Source of the DNA: Polytrichum commune | Taxonomy: Eukaryota; Streptophyta; Polytrichopsida; Polytrichales; Polytrichaceae | Reading direction: 5' to 3' | NCBI GenBank assembly: GCA_950295325.1 | Contig: OX485807.1 | Location: forward strand, 18,323,666-18,387,665 | Length of the DNA stretch: 64,000 nt | Shown: positions 10,501 through 25,024 of the stretch, piece after piece | Layout: every line of letters starts with the position of its first letter | Numbering within the stretch: position 1 is the first letter of the stretch | Notes under the pieces: model-generated | The model's input: only the letters and a program-made list of their open reading frames with translations | Database searches by the model: none | What the model was told of the DNA's origin: nothing | Program-made: the position numbers and the translations under genes

Positions 10501-13400
10501 ACTAGGTCACCAATGAGGTTTGTTAGTACTTAGTGTGTCAGTTAGGTGCTTTGTACATGGACCTTCTCTCACCTACAATGGAAGTTATCAAGACCTTTTT
10601 ATTTGTTATGCAAGTTATTTTTCCCCCAAGAACTCGATTGACTTGCATCCTTTTTTGGTTTTAATGCGTCACTTAATTGTTTTCCTCCATAGAAGGAAAG
10701 AAAAGAAAAAGGTAAACCTTGTTGTTTGGACTTGTGTTTTTTTTTGCTACATAGAATGTTGTATTTAGTTTCACCAATTCTACCTGTGTCTTTCATTACT
10801 AATTGTAAATTGTTTGTGTGGTGTCACCCATAGTAAATGTAAATGTAATATTATTTTTTGTTCCTTGTAAAACATATTGGGCATTACAGAGTTACAATGT
10901 TGCAATTATTGTACCTCGCTAAGTGATTTTTCATCCAGATTTTAATAATTCATAACAATAATTCATTACACAAGTGTCAGGATGCAGAATCTACCAAACT
11001 TTATAATTATTTCATTACAAAGATGTAAGTTGGGATGACAATACATATAGACTTGTTCATAAGAGGTCATATTAGAAAAGCTATCACAACAACATAATAT
11101 TCCATACGACACTAAATGCAACATTTAGTGTAGTGTTGCTTGTTGGTGTCTCTACCTTCTCTATGGATTTGCCACACATTCCATTTTGTGGAAACCAAGT
11201 AAAACTGAAGTTGAAGTGGTTTCCTATTACATGGTAAGGGAGGTTTTGGGCCAGGGCTAGACACCACCTCTTTGATTTGCCCCCCTCACAACACAACTAT
11301 GATCAAGGTGAAGCATCCCTCATTCATGCCAACTCTCTCTCTCTCTCTCTCTCTCAGCCCCCATCAACAATACCAAGGTAACGAGGGTCCAGTGAAAACA
11401 CAACCCCCAAATATTTGTAGTTATTTCATTTCAAGATGATTTCCCTAAGCTAATTCAAGACATATGATGTTAATTACATATACGAAAGAAAACCACAATC
11501 TATAATACACTCAACTGGATTTTCACCTACATGTTGGTGGGAGCCCGAGAGAGAGAGAGAGAGAGATACCTCTCGTTTGTCCAACACTACAAACCATGAA
11601 TCAGTCTGCAACATGAAGGTTACTTTCTTAAAGATGTTTTGACATTGAAAACAATAGATTCAAAAAGACCTTGAATCAGTCTACTCGAGACTGTGTAAAA
11701 TGAACCAACAACAAACTTACAGGGGGTGAAGTTTTTAAATGTTGGATGGATGAGAAGCATCCTCATCTCTCTCTTTGGGGAGGGGGGGGGGTTGCTTTTC
11801 ATCAAGCATTGCAACAGGCAATACCTTGACATTGAAGCTTCTAACTGTAGGGGTTAGGACAGGTAATGACAGTGTGTAGGAATTAGAAAAGGAGGGCGAA
11901 TGATTAACTTAGACAGCTGAGCAAAAGGCTTTTTGTCGAACCCCAAAGGCTGACAGAAGCCTCTCTCTCTCTCTCTCTCCCTCTCTCCATTCACACCCGC
12001 CTCGTTCTTTAATGGACTGGTCACCCTCACGTAACTTTTTGTTCCTTTGTGATTTCCTCGTGGACTTCAATTCCGGGCGGGGTGCCACGTTATAATAAAT
12101 TGGATCCGCATTCATGACTTGTCATAACGTGGAGGAGCACCGAATGTCCCGTGTGTGTCCTCCTAAGTTACATTGTGTGATTGCCACCCAACGATTGCAA
12201 GATAATTAATGTGTGTCAATGATGTGCACCTAATATGGGGCCACGCTAAAGCAAAGGAGCACGACAAGGCCAACCACCCATTTCTTTTCTTTCAGTTAGG
12301 TCCCCCCCCACCAGCACCACCTGAGGTGGAAACACAATCAATCGTCAGTCAATTGTGATATAGTGTGCATTTTCATTTTGAAGATTACTTGACTACGTAA
12401 ATAATAACAATGCTCTTGAGAATTAGTCTAGAGAAAGCCTCTCAAGGTAAATTATCCACAAATCCATGAGAAGTAGGTTAGTCAAACACTTATATTTGAT
12501 TGATGTGCGATTAGGTAAGGGTCGAAGAACAACCACCATCAAGAAATTGAACTTTGTCTTGTAACTTTGTTAGTTACTCCGTGCTCAATAGTGAACGAAA
12601 TTTGGAAGACCCATGTTTTTCTTCTAAGCTCCCCTGGTAGGTTTCATTTATAAATTATGGTGTATATTGTCGTGTTGGCCAAGGGTGGCCAACTCCATAC
12701 CTTCATCTCACATAGACAACGTGGTTGGATTTTTTTTGGATATGTAGTTATGCTAGTTGTTTATCAGTTAGTACGACTATGCCAATTTTCAATGCCTCAT
12801 TATGTTGTGATCTTTACAAGTGTACGTGCATACAATCCACACACCTTTTAGGCGATGAATCGCACAAATATTTGTCATTTGTGACGTTCTTTGTTAAAAT
12901 TTTAGAATTGGTCTAAAGAAAGGCATTTGAAATAAACCAATGACATGTTTGAGAGGGGGGTTTGTATGTTTCTTGACTTTGTCATGGTGAGCTTTTTACA
13001 CTCCAACCCCTATGGGAACCGTATACATATCATTGGAGAACCCTTGATGAGTAGGTACACATCCTCTATAGTACTAGGAAAAAAGAAAGTATTGGTGATA
13101 ATCCACATTGCAACACAAATCTTACATTTACATTTGCATTCATATACGTTTTGGCACAAACGAAGAACAATTCACTGGAGAATGGAAAACCAAGAACAAC
13201 CCATTGACGCACATCATATTTCATCCTCAAAACCAACATCAACCATAATACACTAGCATGAAACAACCATGTTCACCTAAGCACCTTCGCAGTTTCAGCG
13301 ACGACGTGGTGGCTGACCTCAAAATTTCCTACTAACTTCAAAACTCCAAAAAGCGACATCGATCAAATCAACAAATCAAATTCAAGATTGCATTCCTATT
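10501..13400. other. Intergenic DNA with microsatellites
   Basis: No gene recognised. Simple repeats are (CT)n at about 11335-11356, (GA)n at about 11549-11567, a G10 run at 11782-11791 and (CT)n at about 11963-11986. A segment at 11250-11285 (GCTAGACACCACCTCTT..) recurs at 43165-43195. A small palindrome of the CACTA-end type (CACTAAATGC/GCAACATTTAGTG) lies near 11110-11135. Confidence 0.5.
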
Positions 13401-13412
13401 ATCATCCGGAAC

Positions 13413-13421
13413 AAACCCTAA
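13413..13421 (+). promoter_or_regulatory. Telo-box AAACCCTAA
   Basis: Exact AAACCCTAA about 1.3 kb upstream of the epimerase start codon and just before the GC-rich block. Telo-boxes are known promoter elements of translation and cell-cycle genes in plants. At this distance a role is uncertain, and the 9-mer can occur by chance in AT-rich DNA. Confidence 0.3.
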
Positions 13422-13589
13422 AGCCTCGACTTTTATACACTCCAAAGGAAGCAAGCCCAAAGTGAAGGACATGGGCGATGGTTTGTGATTCTAGCAAAGG
13501 AAACCAAAGTACAGACACCCACCACCCAAAACTTACCGACCACCACCACGAGCGAGCGAGCAGGAGGCAGGGTAATAATTGGGGTTTAC

Positions 13590-14715
13590 CACATGGCTCG
13601 CCGGACCGGGCCGGGTGACCCGGCGAGCGGCCACCACGGGGCGACCTCGCCCGGCCAATCGGAGACGCCTGGCCTGGCCTGGCCGGGTCGAGCCGGGCGG
13701 GGGCCACCCGTTCCAGCAAACGCCCCCTGGCTATGGGAGCGCCCCGGTGTGTTGTGTGAGGAGGAAGGGTGCAGAGGGAGCTGGGAAAGCAAAGAATCAT
13801 CGCTCTGGAATGGGAATGGGTCCAGATCCATGCTTCGCGGCCATTCTCGCAGGCTGTTGACCGAGAGGATTCGGACGAGTGTTGCCTGCGTCTCGTGATC
13901 TGGTCGCGTTTTGAGGTATTTTTGGCCCGGACCACCTTCCATTCCGCTGCGGTCTGTTGTGTTCGCTTCTGGGCCAGGGTAGAGAGAGAGGCCTCGTCCT
14001 GCGGCGTGGAGAGCCACCTGAGTGAGAGTGTGGAGGGTTCCAGCTTCCGAGATCTGAATGCAGGGAGGGTGCTGCACGGGCTGTTTGTGTAGCCGGTGAT
14101 TGGCCTTGAAATTAGGACGTGAGGTTTAGAAAGAGTGCACGCATTGGGGGGAGCGAGGTTTGGTCGAGGGTTGGAGATCGAGGGGGAAGGGGCTGGCAAT
14201 GTGTGTGTGATGACAGGAGCTCTTGCATTTCGAGGAGGAGCAGCTGTAGTGGTGGTGGTTGGGGAGGAGGGGATATTGCATCGACCGGGTTACATCATCA
14301 CCATGAGGAAGAAAGCTGAGTAGGACAAATAGAAAGTAAAGAGGAAGGGGAAGGGGGGAAAGATCACCATGCTCGGTTTTGTGGTGAGGCCATCGTCACA
14401 ACATGAGCTCGCGACGTAGGGCGGAGGTGGAGGTGGAGGAGGAGGAGGAGGAGGAGCGGCGGGATATTGCGTTCTCTTTCAGTGGGTGTACTCTTCAATC
14501 TGGATCCAGGGGGATGTGGTGGTTCTGTCATTGATGGTATCATCATCATCTGATTTGATATCGTTGCTGTGTGGTGGTGAATGAGCGGGGCAATCAGCCA
14601 GGGTTTAGATTGAAAGGGGCTATTGGGGCAGAGATCTGGGAGACCGGGTAGTGAGGTCACGGAAATTAGGTGCAGATCCGGAATAAGGTAAGGTAAGTAA
14701 GAATCAGCTATCATC
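13590..14715 (+). promoter_or_regulatory. GC-rich promoter and 5' leader of the epimerase gene
   Basis: Composition shifts abruptly from AT-rich to strongly GC-rich at about 13590, peaks at 13600-13750, then becomes a purine-rich leader up to the start codon. It contains a CCAAT box at 13655-13659 and a GC hairpin at 13596-13628 (arms GCTCGCCGG and CCGGCGAGC). No TATA box is convincing. A GAG/GGA repeat runs at about 14425-14457. GGTAAGGTAAGTAAG lies about 20 bp before the ATG and looks like a splice donor, but no matching acceptor fits before the start codon. The transcription start cannot be placed from sequence alone. Confidence 0.5.
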
Positions 14716-19149
<4,434 letters not shown>

Positions 19150-20100
19150 TCTTGGCATATGTACTCTTCACGGTGTAGTCTATTTAATCTTCATTTTACC
19201 ATGGTCGTATGAACCTCATTCAATATACGTAGGCTTTGGTGACAACAAGAGTGTAGCTAGAAAAGGTATCTGGTTAACCAATTCTTCTCTTGAGCAAGCC
19301 TCAATCCATATTACTTACCATTCTTCTGAGCATTCCCAGATCTAAGGGGCCAGATTTATGTGACTTGGTACATTTAGTTACCTTTCACTTTGGATGCTTT
19401 AGGTTAGATCCTTTAAGACAAATAGGTATCAAGCTAGAATGATTCAGCCTACTCCTATTGAGTCCTGTACTTCATTGGAGCTTGGGGAACCAGAGGAATA
19501 CATTTTTCGCGAAGTCATTCATTATTTGATGTACAGGATAATTCTTTGGACTTGGTGGGCACTTGTTAGTTTGCTTGCCAGGAACACCCTTTAGCAATAA
19601 ATCTGAAGAAAATCTGCAACTCTGGAGATTTACTTGGGGGCCATTCAATACAACAGAAGCAGTAATCTGGTTAATACTACCAACAGGTTGTCATTGACAA
19701 TGGTCTCTTTCCACCATTTTGCAAGATGACTATTTTAGTTTCTATATTCCTGTCATTTGTACTTCATGAACTCCACATCATATATGTTGTCTACAGGTTC
19801 TCCCCACTACCTTTGTCTATATTGTAGGAGATTTTGTATTGTCTGAAATTCACTGCACATGAAAAAGGATTCTACCTATTCATTTGACTTGTTCCTATCC
19901 ATGCCGCCAACGACACAGATTACCAAAATTTAGAATAATGAACTGTGTACCTATTTGTCTGAGGGAACATGCCTATTTTTAGGGATAATTGTTGCTATCA
20001 CAGTAGAAACTCTACATGCATGGCCATGCCTCCTCTTTGGTCACGAATGTTCCAAGCTGCATTGAAATGGGGACACTAGAAGTGACGAAATAAACGATCT
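19150..20100 (+). other. 3' flank of the epimerase gene
   Basis: T-rich sequence without an open frame after the TGA at 19147-19149. An AATAAA hexamer at 19596-19601 is a candidate poly(A) signal, giving a 3' UTR of about 470 bp, and another AATAAA lies near 20085. Plant poly(A) signals are loose, so the site is a guess. Confidence 0.4.
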
Positions 20101-20109
20101 CATATTGGT

Positions 20110-20610
20110 TGTGCTTGCATGTGAGCCATGGCGAGGAAGCGCCACTTGCAGGTTAACTTGAAGTGGCATGTTGGTTCAGATAACTAACAAGAGAGTGGAT
20201 GACAAGCCATGGGAGCTGCAGCATACTCAAGTACTTGAGCTGGTTATTAGTCATAACCGATTAGCTCATGGACGAAATGTGAGAATTATGGGTATTGCGC
20301 CTCCATGGATGCAAATATGTGACGAATTTTGATACCCCTCTGCTCTTGGATGGTTAGCAAGTAGGAAAATTGACTCTCAAGTAAGGTTTTCATCACAACA
20401 CTTCAGTCTTAGATGCTTGAGAATTTAAGGCGGCTGCCAAACAGGTCGGTCAATGGCAACACTCAGATACTTGGGAAATTGAGTGTGGTTGGTTGTGTGC
20501 ACAAATATAAGAGTGCAACCTTTAACAAGAGGATTTCTTCCTTCGCACTGACTGGAGCCATGTGGCCAAGGAACACCTACTTCACTTTTGTCATGACATG
20601 GATCTTTTGC
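20110..20610. repeat. Dispersed repeat family (GAAGC.CCACTTGCAGGT), copy 1
   Basis: Shares landmarks with 35565-35880 and 62495-62890. These are CATGTGA.CCATG, GAAGCACCACTTGCA(G/T)GT, GAACTTGAGCCAACA(T/C)GTGG, then farther on TTAGATGCTTGAGAAT, GCAACCTTT..AAGA and ACTTCACTTTTGTC..GACATGGA. The copies are diverged and differ in orientation of small parts. No ends are defined. The frame at 20413-20613 lies inside this repeat and is not a gene. Confidence 0.6.
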
Positions 20611-21886
20611 TAAATCTTTTCGGCACTGAAGACTTGTGCTGATGAATCAAGTTTTGATAGGGGATCTCAAAAGACATGAATCCACTGCTTCTGTGCAGCA
20701 GAGAATTCCCCATTTGCAAATTACAGGAAATTGTGTTCTTGAGTAAGTAGTAGATCTTCTCAAGAGCTGGTTACGAATCATGATCCACAATTCTTGAGTC
20801 ATCCCGTGCTGATAGAGTGTTCACAGAATAACATGAGTGTATGATTCTGTGAAAGAGGTTATCCATGTGCAATTCACACAAAGTTGCATTCTTGGGTAGG
20901 CTAGATCTTTTCAAGGGCTGCTTGCAAATAAGACCCGCACCCTTGAGTAATCTTTCATGATGAAATGTAACGAACAGAACCAAACTGCAATTTCTTCAGT
21001 ACTTACATAAAAGGCCACCGGTATATCTTGCAAGAGCGGGTAGTACATAGAGACTCTTGGGCATGCAACCAGAAGTGGGAAAGCAACCAATGAAATCGCA
21101 AAAAAGATGTGATACCTTTGTTTGTGTCAAAATTTGTGTTTGCATCAAGCTCATATTAAAAAGTACATGGATGCGGGAGACGCCATTGTCTCCCTGCATC
21201 ATCTTCACAGATTCCGCTTTTGTACACTACTAAATAGCATCAATCGATGTTTCCTTGTAGAACTCTCACTTGTGTAATTGAAGAAGATGATGGCATCATT
21301 CTATCCCGCAAATTCATCATCACGTGCCATTCTAGAGAGGTCCTCCGATCCCATTCGTTCGTCACCCTCCCTGCAAGAAGATTCTCAATATAGAGCCATG
21401 GCGAAGGCACTCACTCGAGCACCTATTTCCTATACAATCAAGTGTATCTACACTATCTATGTATAATTTTCTTCTCTTCGAAATGCACCGGTATACATTA
21501 AATGCCTCAGTTTGCTGCAGGGATGCGCAACTGGAGCTTCCTCGTTGGTCGCTTCCCTTCCTCAGATCAATCTGAAAGTGTTGTAGCAATTGAAGCACAC
21601 ATACAGTCAGACAGAGCATCATCATTCCAACGTGCAATTCCGCCTGCTTAGGGTATCATCAGGAATCTAGATTGGACAGATGGCGGATGATTGTCTCTTG
21701 GCGTGACCAAATCTCCATTGCAAAACCCTAGGAATGTCTCCTTGAATGCTCTCCTTGAAGCCGAAGTGAGTAGCCTCTTTCTTTCTCTCCCGAATTCCAG
21801 ACTGCTCATTTGGTGGAGGACTCACTCCGCTCGAGGAATGATACAATTGGTGATGTCTGTTTCATAGGCATCATTCTTCTCATCAA
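20611..21886 (-). other. Intergenic DNA and probable 3' UTR of the BTB gene
   Basis: No gene recognised. The part nearest the BTB stop codon (about 21270-21886) is less AT-rich than the rest and probably includes the 3' UTR of that minus-strand gene. A degenerate local repeat of about 130 bp (AAGAGCTGGTTACGAATC / AAGGGCTGCTTGCAAATA and following) lies at about 20755-20950. Confidence 0.4.
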
Positions 21887-23161
21887 CTAGCCAGCGACTG
21901 CATGAATCTTATGCAACGGTGCGGGATGAAGCCTTGGAGTCTCTCGCCCGCTATCAACACTCCGACCAGTTTCCAAACCATCATCCTTTCGTCCTCTCGG
22001 CGACCGGTGGTGCACTCCACCATACCGAACACTCAAAAGGATGGAAACCAAGGTTTGGTCATCCGCAGACACTCCACAGCTTGTGCAAAACGCATGCGAA
22101 TGGAAAGTGCTCACAGCCCATTGCATCCCCTTCCCACACTTGCACGCACACCCTTGTCTCCCGTGGAAGAGTTTAAGCGAACATGTAGAGTCACATCCAA
22201 CATTCCACTTCGTCTGCAACGCCTTGTGTTCCCCGGAATAATACATAGCCGCCGCCATGTACATCTCCGCAATAAACCTGGATGGGGTAGAGGGAGATGG
22301 CGGGCTACCACAAGATGTGCAAAATGCATGGCGGTAGTGGAAGCTCAAAGCCCAGCATGTATGTTGATCTTTGGGAGTGCATGCGCATCGATGTTTGTCG
22401 TCTTCCACCTTCCCTAACCTTGAAACCAAAACCAACATGTTGCTCACCCGCAGCTCCTCTGGTAAGTCCACAAGATCGACTTGCTCTAAGAATTGCCTTG
22501 TAGGTGAGGATCCATTGCTGCTGGTGATGGTTTGCGCATGGTGATGATGGCTGGGGGATTGGTGTGGATGCGGGGGAGACGATGAGGGCTTGGAGACTTC
22601 GATGCCGTAGAGTGTTAGCTCCCTTTTAAGACGAAACATCTCAGGGTCAGACATCTTCGGTAGAGCTTCGAAGCTGTTGTATCTTAGGAGGGTAAGCATC
22701 TGTTGAAACACAGATTCATCGCAGTCCACAGCAATGGGGCTCCAAGGGTTGGTTCCTTCGAGTGCCCGCTTCTCGATGAGGTTCGAGAAGTAAGTTGATC
22801 CTCGCAAACTCTCCACTGTGAGCGTGTATGGAACCCTGCTCCTGCCTACGAGAATGGTCACGTCACCTGCATGATTCTTCATGCCTCCTCCATTGCTCTC
22901 CCTTCTGAAACTCTTGTGATGTTGTTGTTGTTGTTGCTGTTGCTGTTGATGATGATGATGATGATGATGTTGTTGTTGATGTGGTGGGGATGGGGAAGGC
23001 TCAGGCATCACCATATACTTGTCCTGGTTGCTCCATGTGCGTCTTTCGTATCGTTGGTCTTCCCGTGTTGGTGATGCATGGTGCTTGTATAAAATGGATT
23101 GAATGTCCATCCCCATCACTGCTGCCCCTGCGGTATCTACTTGCCTATCCCACGGTGTCAT
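21887..23161 (-). CDS. BTB/POZ (KCTD-like) protein with duplicated Cys/His module
   Basis: Single-exon frame of 424 aa from the first ATG (23161, A at -3) to TAG. Residues 1-60 are a short N-terminal region. 61-82 is a His/Gln tract (seven His then nine Gln). About 99-190 is a BTB/POZ domain of the potassium-channel tetramerisation type: GDVTILVGRSRVPYTLTVES, then YFSNLI, PIAVDCDESVFQQMLTLLRY and LKRELTLYGIE. 192-222 is a Ser/Pro/His linker. Two copies of one Cys/His unit follow: C259xC261 .. W270Axx..H278AFCTSCG and C338xC340xC342 .. W348AVS..H356AFCTSCG, with C323xxxC327 between them. The tail is charged. BTB domains oligomerise and many bind Cullin-3, so an adaptor role is plausible. The repeated unit could bind zinc, but I know of no family with this layout. 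There is no membrane segment, so it is not a channel. Confidence 0.85.
   Translation of the reverse strand: MTPWDRQVDTAGAAVMGMDIQSILYKHHASPTREDQRYERRTWSNQDKYMVMPEPSPSPPHQQQHHHHHHHQQQQQQQQQHHKSFRRESNGGGMKNHAGDVTILVGRSRVPYTLTVESLRGSTYFSNLIEKRALEGTNPWSPIAVDCDESVFQQMLTLLRYNSFEALPKMSDPEMFRLKRELTLYGIEVSKPSSSPPHPHQSPSHHHHAQTITSSNGSSPTRQFLEQVDLVDLPEELRVSNMLVLVSRLGKVEDDKHRCACTPKDQHTCWALSFHYRHAFCTSCGSPPSPSTPSRFIAEMYMAAAMYYSGEHKALQTKWNVGCDSTCSLKLFHGRQGCACKCGKGMQWAVSTFHSHAFCTSCGVSADDQTLVSILLSVRYGGVHHRSPRGRKDDGLETGRSVDSGRETPRLHPAPLHKIHAVAG
22920..22977. repeat. Trinucleotide repeat coding polyGln/polyHis
   Basis: TTG/CTG and ATG triplets on the plus strand, read on the minus strand as CAA/CAG and CAT codons, encode about Q62-H82 of the BTB protein. 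The tract is mixed CAA/CAG, which limits slippage. Its length may vary between individuals. Confidence 0.9.
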
Positions 23162-24572
23162 CCTCAACCATTCCCCGATCACTCTGTTGGAGGTCTCTTT
23201 ACTCTCTCTTTCTCTCTCTTCCTCGCTTCAGAATCCCAACTAAAATGATGCACACACAGATTCCTTCCTTCCTTCTGCAATTTCCCCCTGTTACCACGCT
23301 GAGATGATTCCTGGATTGGAAGCTCCGATTGCTCTGCTCTGCTCTTCTCTTCACCCAAGGGTTTCAATGCCACCAAGAAGAATCTACACCTGGGATTATC
23401 TGTCTATGTGCGTGCGTGCGTGTGTGTATGGCCCTGTGCGTCTGTGGAGGGTAAAGAAGAGCATGAAATGTATCTAACAACAGCGCTCCACAATGCAAAG
23501 AGTCTCTCTTTTTTCGCCCACAAAAAAGAAGTGCGAAGGAGTTATGATGTATGCGGTGATTAAAACAAATATGAAGTTGATGCCTGCCTCCACAAGTCTG
23601 GCTGTCTTGTCCCTTGGTCTCCACCTACAGCTGAACCTCCTCCACAACCTTTTCACAAGAGGTAGGTACACCCAACCAACCAACTCTCTCTATATATATG
23701 TCTACCCGCACTCAAAACACATGAAATGCACGATCGATCGTTGAAGCGAAGTCTACGATTTCCAGTGGCCCAAAAACAACCCCCTCCAATCTCCAATCTC
23801 CAACCTCCAACCTCCAACCTTCAAACTCCAAACTCTCCAAGGCCGAGGTTGATGCAGATGTAGTAGAAAAATGCTGTGCAATTCAAACCTTGTGAATGAA
23901 CTCGGATTGTTTGCTTGTTGGTCCGAGGAAGAGGAGTTTGAGTGAGTAGTGGTATTGGGTAGCTTCGAATTGCCTCAAAACATTGCAAATTGTGGAAGCG
24001 GAAGGAAGAACAAGAAGAAGAACAACAACAACAAAGGGTTGATGAATGTGTGTGAGGAATGAATATGAATGCTCCAGGATACTTGAAGCTGCCTACTAAA
24101 GACTTTGTGGGTGCAGTAGCAGAGATGATGAAGGCGGAGATTTAGCATTGAATAGCAAGGGAGGGGCGGGGGAGAGCATTATAAGGAAAGGCAACGTGAA
24201 TGTGGGAGAGGGTGGATGATGCGAGGGGAGGCGTAGGGCAGGGGAGGGGAGGGGCTTGCAATAAACGAGTACTGTGTGCGCAGTGTGCTCTTGCGAGCGA
24301 AGCCGCCCCCGCCCGGGCCGTCCTCGCTGGCCCGGGCCCGGTTTTGCCCCCCCCCGGGCCCATCTGTCCCTTTTTGCCCCCCCCTTAGCCACGTGGTCTT
24401 TTCGCCCCCCCCCCCCCCCCAACCCCGAACCCGTGAATGCCCCAGGGGAAGCTTCCAGGTTTTGGGCCGGGTACCGCCAGATCTCCCTGCCCGCCTCGCC
24501 TCCCATTCTCGTGGAGGGCAAAAAGAGAGATTAAAAAATAAAAAATGCCAGGCTGTGAGAGACCAGCCTTGA
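23162..24572 (-). promoter_or_regulatory. 5' UTR and promoter region of the BTB gene
   Basis: On the minus strand a TATA box (TATATATA, 23691-23699, next to a CT/GA run) lies about 530 bp upstream of the start codon, which suggests a leader of about 500 nt. A heptamer repeat of CTCCAAC/CTCCAAT runs at about 23783-23840. GAA and CAA triplets occur at about 24003-24035. A GC-rich block at about 24295-24480 contains C9 (24347-24355) and C16 (24405-24420) runs and GGGCCCGG-type words. It mirrors the GC block upstream of the epimerase. No open frame here is convincing. Confidence 0.5.
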
Positions 24573-25024
24573 GGGCCACTTCACACACGAGACTGAGAGC
24601 CCGTGACCAGCATCACACTACGCTCGAGGGACCAATGGAGTATGTGAGTGCAAGATGGATGTAAAGTCTACATGGATTCCTACATGGCATCGAATGGACC
24701 ATGTTTCATGGTCACTTGGATTGCTTTCAAAACCCATCTCTTGGAGGTAAACCAAACACACAACCGGGAGACCACGGCACTCCGAACGCTCACAACCGTT
24801 GATTTGCTCAGTTTCATCATGTGTGAGGACCTGATCGAATAGAAATTCACAGAAACAACGTTTGGTTGAGGGCCCGGTCACATACGGCTTTACACTATGC
24901 TTGAGAGCCCGTGACCGCACTACAGGATTCCGAAGGTGTGTTGGGACGGCCTTTGGACACTCACTTTCTTTTGGGCTCTCACAATTTCATGGTCACGGCT
25001 CTTGGCTCGTGTGTGAAGTGGCCC
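24573..25024 (+). mobile_element. PIF/Harbinger-like MITE, long variant
   Basis: 452 bp. Ends are GGGCCACTTCACACACGAG and its exact complement CTCGTGTGTGAAGTGGCCC. Flanking trinucleotides are TGA-like on the left and TAC on the right, so the target duplication has decayed. This variant has an extra internal segment (GGCCCGGTCACATACGGC .. TGAGAGCCCGTGACC) shared with the copy at 32372-32867 but absent from the shorter copies. No transposase is encoded. Confidence 0.85.

Noticed and set aside
13402-14199. 265-codon minus-strand open frame across the epimerase promoter
   Set aside because: It lies in the GC-rich block where stops are rare, is low-complexity Pro/Arg/Ser, has frames of similar length on the other strand, and shows no domain.
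23162-23182. Longer BTB protein starting seven codons upstream
   Set aside because: The upstream start would be GTG. A plant nuclear gene is expected to use the first ATG at 23161, which has A at -3.
24096-24572. Several Pro/Gly-rich frames on both strands upstream of the BTB gene
   Set aside because: They come from poly(C)/poly(G) and GC-rich composition, and no frame is favoured.
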